A stretch of DNA of 64,000 bases from Prado023 sp963798745 (lineage in GTDB: Bacteria; Actinomycetota; Actinomycetes; S36-B12; CAIYMF01). Shown here piece after piece: positions 60,846-64,000 of the stretch. A program made the position numbers and the translations under genes. The stretch spans positions 124,001 to 188,000 of the forward strand of contig CAWCUF010000005.1 in the NCBI GenBank assembly GCA_963798745.1, read 5' to 3'. Every line of letters starts with the position of its first letter. Position 1 is the first letter of the stretch. Under the pieces are notes generated by a model that was given only the letters and a program-made list of their open reading frames with translations, ran no database searches and was not told where the DNA came from.

Positions 60846-61007
60846 TGTGGTCGAAAGGTCCCCGCCGCGGGACCATCGAAACGCTCACTGCGCTCCGTGT
60901 GGTCGAAAGACTGCCGGGCCTGGCCCCGGGTTCAACCACAACGAGCGCGGTTGGGCCTCCTGCGTCGCCCGAACCGGCCGGTGCAACCACAACTCGGCGG
61001 TTGGGCC
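60846..61007. repeat. Cluster of palindromic repeats between convergent genes
   Basis: TGTGGTCGAAAG occurs at 60846-60857 and 60898-60909. CAACCACAAC ... CGGTTGGGCC occurs at 60933-60957 and 60984-61007 with 5- and 4-nt inner differences; each can fold on itself (CAACC/GGTTG) and their ACCACA complements the TGTGGT of the first pair. GGTCCC-CGCCGC-GGGACC (60857-60874) is a further hairpin. The block ends 25 bp before the recO stop and may act as a shared terminator. Confidence 0.65.
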
Positions 61008-61032
61008 GGCAGGCGCCACCGATCGGCCCGCC

Positions 61033-61764
61033 TCAGGCGCGCTCGACCAGCGGTAGCGACTTGAGCTGACGCTCCAGGTGCCACTGCAGGTAGGCGGCCA
61101 CCAGGCCGGAGGCCTCCCGCCGCGAACGCGCGTCGGACGCGTCGGCCACGGCCCACTCCCCCGACAGCAGCGCGCCGAGCAGGGCGAGCGTGTCCGGGCG
61201 GGGCGTGGCTGACCCCGGCAGCCGGCAGTCGGCACACAGCGCGCCGCCGCCGGGCAGGCTGAACGAGCGGTGCGGGCCGGCCTCCCCGCACCGGGCACAG
61301 GCGTCGAACGAGGCCGCCCAGCCCGCGATCGCCAGCGAACGGACCAGATAGGCGTCGAGCACCAGTCCGGGGTCGTGCTCACGCTGGACCAGGGCCCGCA
61401 ACCCGCCCACGAGCAACTGGAACTGCGCGGGGGCGGGCTCGCCCTCCTCCGGGGTCAGCCGCTCGGCGGTCTCGCAGATGGCCTGCGCCGAGGTCCAGCG
61501 TGGGTAGTCCCCGGCCAGGTCGGCACCGAAGGAGAACAGCGACTCGACCTGCGTGAACGAGTCCAGCGACCGGCCGATGTGCAGTTGTGCGTCCACCAGA
61601 CCCATGGGCTCGAGTCGGGCGCCGAACTTCGAGGCGGTCCTGCGCACGCCGCGGGCCACCGCCCGGACCCGGCCGTGCGAGCGGGTGAGCAACGTGATGA
61701 TCCGGTCGGCCTCACCCAGGGGGTGCGTGCGCAGCACCACTGCGGAGTCGCGGTAGGTCGGCAC
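61033..61764 (-). CDS. recO: DNA repair protein RecO
   Basis: 243 aa. N-terminal OB-fold: YRDSAVVLRTHPLGEADRII and GRVRAVARGVRRTASKFGARLEP. C-terminal zinc knuckle FDACARCGEAGPHRSF ... ALCADCRLPG (two CxxC). RecO loads RecA on SSB-coated DNA. Synteny with era and uppS supports the name. It is 93 bp downstream of era. Confidence 0.95.
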   Translation of the reverse strand: MPTYRDSAVVLRTHPLGEADRIITLLTRSHGRVRAVARGVRRTASKFGARLEPMGLVDAQLHIGRSLDSFTQVESLFSFGADLAGDYPRWTSAQAICETAERLTPEEGEPAPAQFQLLVGGLRALVQREHDPGLVLDAYLVRSLAIAGWAASFDACARCGEAGPHRSFSLPGGGALCADCRLPGSATPRPDTLALLGALLSGEWAVADASDARSRREASGLVAAYLQWHLERQLKSLPLVERA

Positions 61765-61837
61765 CGGCCCATTGTGCGCCCCCGGCCGGCCATCGGCGGG
61801 CAGGGCGACGCCGACCCGACGGACGCCGCCGCGGAGC

Positions 61838-61867
61838 AGACCTCAGAAGCCCAGACCTCAGAAACCC
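61838..61867. repeat. 15-nt tandem duplication at the era 3' end
   Basis: AGACCTCAGAAGCCC (61838-61852) and AGACCTCAGAAACCC (61853-61867). On the minus strand both read LGF followed by a stop, so the terminus of era is duplicated downstream. Confidence 0.8.
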
Positions 61868-62787
61868 AACCGGCGCAGTTGCTTGGGGTCGCGCTGCCAT
61901 TCCTTGGCGACCTTCACATGCAGATCGAGGAACACCGGGGTGCCCATCATCGCCTCGATCCCGGCCCGCGACTTCGTGCCCACTTCACGCAGCCGGGCGC
62001 CCTTGGCCCCGATCACGATCGCCTTCTGCGAGGGTCGCTCCACGTAGACGATCGCGTGGATGTCGAGCAGCGGTCGGTCGGCGGGGCGGTCCTCGCGCAG
62101 GCCCATCTCCTCGACGACGACGGCGATCGAGTGCGGCAGCTCGTCGCTGACTCCCCCGAGCGCGGCCTCCCGGATCAGCTCGGCGACCATCACCAGCTCG
62201 GGTTCATCGGTGAGCTCCCCGTCCGGGTAGAGCGGCGGGCCCACGGGCAGCGCGGCGACGAACTCACCGACCACGTCGTCGAGCTGCTGGCCACGGGTGG
62301 CCGACACCGGCACGATCGCGGCCCACTCGACCTGCGTGGCCCTCCCCAGCTCGGCGACCGACATCAGCTTCACGGCCAACTGGTCGCGGCTGATCCGGTC
62401 GGTCTTGGTGACCAGGGCGATCAGCGGCGTGCGCTGCCCGCCCTTGGTCGCACCGGCCAGCCGGTGGGCGATCCGCCGGTCCCCCGGTCCGATCGCCTCA
62501 TCGGCGGGCAGGCACAGCGCGATGGCGTCCACCTGCGCCCACTGCTCCTCGACCAGGGCGTTGAGCCGTTGGCCGAGCACGTTGCGCGGCCGGTGGATCC
62601 CGGGCGTGTCGACCAGGATCACCTGCGCGTCGGCGCGGTGGATGATCCCGCGGATGACGTGCCGGGTGGTCTGCGGCTTCGAGGAGGTGATGGCCACCTT
62701 CTGGCCGACCAGGGCGTTGGTCAGCGTGGACTTGCCCGCGTTGGGCCGCCCGACGATCGCGACGAACCCGCTGCGGTGTGCACTCAC
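61858..62787 (-). CDS. era: GTPase Era
   Basis: 309 aa from GTG 62787. G1 FVAIVGRPNAGKSTL, G2 TTRH, G3 VDTPGIH, G4 VTKTDRIS (Thr-Lys-Thr-Asp in place of NKxD), C-terminal KH domain (VYVERPSQKAIVIGAKGARLREVGTKSR). It helps 16S rRNA maturation and 30S assembly. The GTG overlaps the stop of the CNNM gene (GTGA), so translation is coupled to it. Confidence 0.96.
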   Translation of the reverse strand: MSAHRSGFVAIVGRPNAGKSTLTNALVGQKVAITSSKPQTTRHVIRGIIHRADAQVILVDTPGIHRPRNVLGQRLNALVEEQWAQVDAIALCLPADEAIGPGDRRIAHRLAGATKGGQRTPLIALVTKTDRISRDQLAVKLMSVAELGRATQVEWAAIVPVSATRGQQLDDVVGEFVAALPVGPPLYPDGELTDEPELVMVAELIREAALGGVSDELPHSIAVVVEEMGLREDRPADRPLLDIHAIVYVERPSQKAIVIGAKGARLREVGTKSRAGIEAMMGTPVFLDLHVKVAKEWQRDPKQLRRLGF

Positions 62788-64000
62788 GCGCTGGCCCCTG
62801 ACGGCCGCTGCGCCGAGGACCGGCCATCGCCGGGACGCGACTCCCGACCGTTGCCGTTGCCGTTGCCGGCGTCCCGGCCGTTGCCATTGCGGGCATCGTC
62901 AGCCCCGACCGCCTGCACGTCCGCGTCGCCGTCCACGAGCTCGGCCAGCACCGTGGTCAACCGGTTGCGCCGCCCGGCGGCCTGGTCGGCGGTCAGCCGC
63001 CAACCGCCCAGGATCACGGAGGTCCCGGGCAGGGGCACCTTGCCGATCCGCTTGGCGATCAGGCCGGCCAGCGTGTCCACGCCCTCCTCGTCGGCGTCGA
63101 TGTCCAGACCGAGCGCCTCCGCGGCGTCCTCCACGTGGATCCGCGCGCTGAACCGGATTGCGCCGGAACCGAGTCGCTCGAGCGCCGGTACCTCGTGGTC
63201 GTACTCGTCGGTGATCTCCCCAACGATCTCCTCGAGTACGTCCTCGATGGTGACCAGGCCGGCCGTGCCGCCGTACTCGTCGACGGCGATCGCGATGTGC
63301 ACGCGCTGGGCCTGCAGGTCGCGCAGCAGGTCGTCGACGAGCTTGGAGTCGGGTACGAACGTGGCCGGGCGCATCCGGGAGTCGATCCGCTCGGTGGACT
63401 CGGCGTCGCGGTGCTCGAAGATCCGGGCCACGACATCGCGCAGGTAGAAGATGCCGACCACGTCGTCGGGACCCTCGCCGATGACCGGGATCCGGGAGAA
63501 CCCCGAGCGCAGCGCGAGGCTGAGCGCCTGACGCAACGTGCGGTGCCGCTCGATCCACACCATCTCGGTGCGCGGCACCATCACCTCCCGCACGATCGTG
63601 TCCCCGAGCTCGAACACCGAGTGCAGCATCGCCGCCTCGTCGTCCTCGATGACCTGGTCGGCCTCGGCGAGGTCCACGAGTTCGCGCAGCTCGGCCTGGG
63701 TGGCGAACGGGCCCTCGCGGTAGCCGCGGCCCGGGGTCAGGGCGTTGCCGATGAGGATCAGCAACGAGACCAGCGGGCCGACGACCGCCGCCGCCCCGCG
63801 GGCGAACTTCGCTGAGCGCAGGGCGATCGTGTCGGCGTGCTGGCGACCCAGGGTGCGCGGGGCGACCCCGAGGGCGACGAACATCACCACCGTCATGATC
63901 AGCAGGGCGACGAACAGCCCGACCAGCGGCCCCCACGCGCCGCTCTCCACACACAGGTAGGTGACCAGCGCGGTGGCCCCGACGGCGAAGAACGTGTGCA
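62784..64000 (-). CDS. CNNM/CorC-family membrane protein (5' end outside window)
   Basis: At least 405 codons; the N-terminus is cut by the window end. From the right: membrane helices (FFAVGATALVTYLCVE, LFVALLIMTVVMFVALGVAP, VVGPLVSLLILIGNAL), then a tandem CBS pair (REVMVPRTEMVWIERHRTLRQALSLAL, IPVIGEGPDDVVGIFYLRD, VHIAIAVDEYGGTAGLVTIED) and a CorC-type C-terminal domain (DAAEALGLDIDADEEGVDTLAGLI). The last 45 residues are Asn/Gly-rich (RNGNGRDAGNGNGNG). The family is linked to magnesium and cobalt efflux and era-linked ribosome functions. Confidence 0.9.
   Translation of the reverse strand, partial: HTFFAVGATALVTYLCVESGAWGPLVGLFVALLIMTVVMFVALGVAPRTLGRQHADTIALRSAKFARGAAAVVGPLVSLLILIGNALTPGRGYREGPFATQAELRELVDLAEADQVIEDDEAAMLHSVFELGDTIVREVMVPRTEMVWIERHRTLRQALSLALRSGFSRIPVIGEGPDDVVGIFYLRDVVARIFEHRDAESTERIDSRMRPATFVPDSKLVDDLLRDLQAQRVHIAIAVDEYGGTAGLVTIEDVLEEIVGEITDEYDHEVPALERLGSGAIRFSARIHVEDAAEALGLDIDADEEGVDTLAGLIAKRIGKVPLPGTSVILGGWRLTADQAAGRRNRLTTVLAELVDGDADVQAVGADDARNGNGRDAGNGNGNGRESRPGDGRSSAQRPSGASA

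Overview
The window is chromosomal DNA of a high-GC actinomycete. The gene content and order point to the Actinomycetota: DUF3145 and DUF3052 proteins around a homodimeric pyruvate dehydrogenase E1 (aceE), the bifunctional RNase H/phosphatase with its zinc-ribbon and Nif3 partners (the mycobacterial Rv2228c-Rv2230c order), an AhpE-type peroxiredoxin, maltokinase, and the CNNM-era-recO-uppS-glyQS and dnaG-dgt neighbourhoods. The genus cannot be fixed from the sequence. There is no prophage, plasmid module or CRISPR array. Most of the window is ordinary housekeeping chromosome.

Layout. 0-8 kb: a cut-off GCS2-family ligase, a DUF2231 membrane protein, a DUF255 thioredoxin-fold protein, a secreted nuclease-like lipoprotein, an NAD(P) dehydrogenase, small stress-type proteins and an HhH-GPD protein. 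8-20 kb is a patchy accessory stretch with clear decay: a frameshifted DUF222/HNH gene, a copper-type P-type ATPase with an internal deletion and frameshifts, antiporter and hydrolase fragments, a truncated Ig-like protein and an IS1595-type transposase relic. Within it lies the most interesting intact locus (10.8-12.4 kb): a sigma-A-like promoter, a SAM riboswitch, a 28-codon cysteine-containing leader ORF, mutually competing hairpins, then an OsmC-family protein and a beta-carbonic anhydrase. 20-29 kb: a deoxyribonucleotidase-like protein, RNase P RNA, the RNase H/zinc-ribbon/Nif3 operon, an acyl-carrier-like protein, tRNA-Val, ahpE and an MDMPI/DinB-fold protein. 29-38 kb: DUF3052, aceE, an acetyltransferase, DUF3145, maltokinase and a dimethylglycine/sarcosine dehydrogenase-type flavoprotein. 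38-45 kb: CPBP protease, tRNA-Met, NUDIX, a TrkA-C membrane protein, mutY, pirin, an F420/NADP-type oxidoreductase, trmB and tRNA-Asn. 45-64 kb: dnaG, a YdcF protein, dgt, ppdK, two GH13 enzymes, dusB, glyQS, uppS, a tyrosine-phosphatase-like protein, recO, era and a CNNM/CorC protein cut off by the window end.

How the genes relate. Central carbon metabolism is represented by aceE and ppdK at the pyruvate/PEP node, with maltokinase (GlgE alpha-glucan route) and two GH13 enzymes for alpha-glucan use. DNA and nucleotide maintenance (dnaG, dgt, mutY, recO, RNase H) and RNA function (rnpB, glyQS, trmB, dusB, era, three tRNAs) make up much of the remainder. Several genes appear to be translated leaderless (a TANNNT -10 box 6-7 nt before the start codon). 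Many intergenic gaps hold palindromic elements; two of these (26.6 kb and 38.1 kb) are copies of one 72-nt structured repeat whose apical stem shows compensatory changes.
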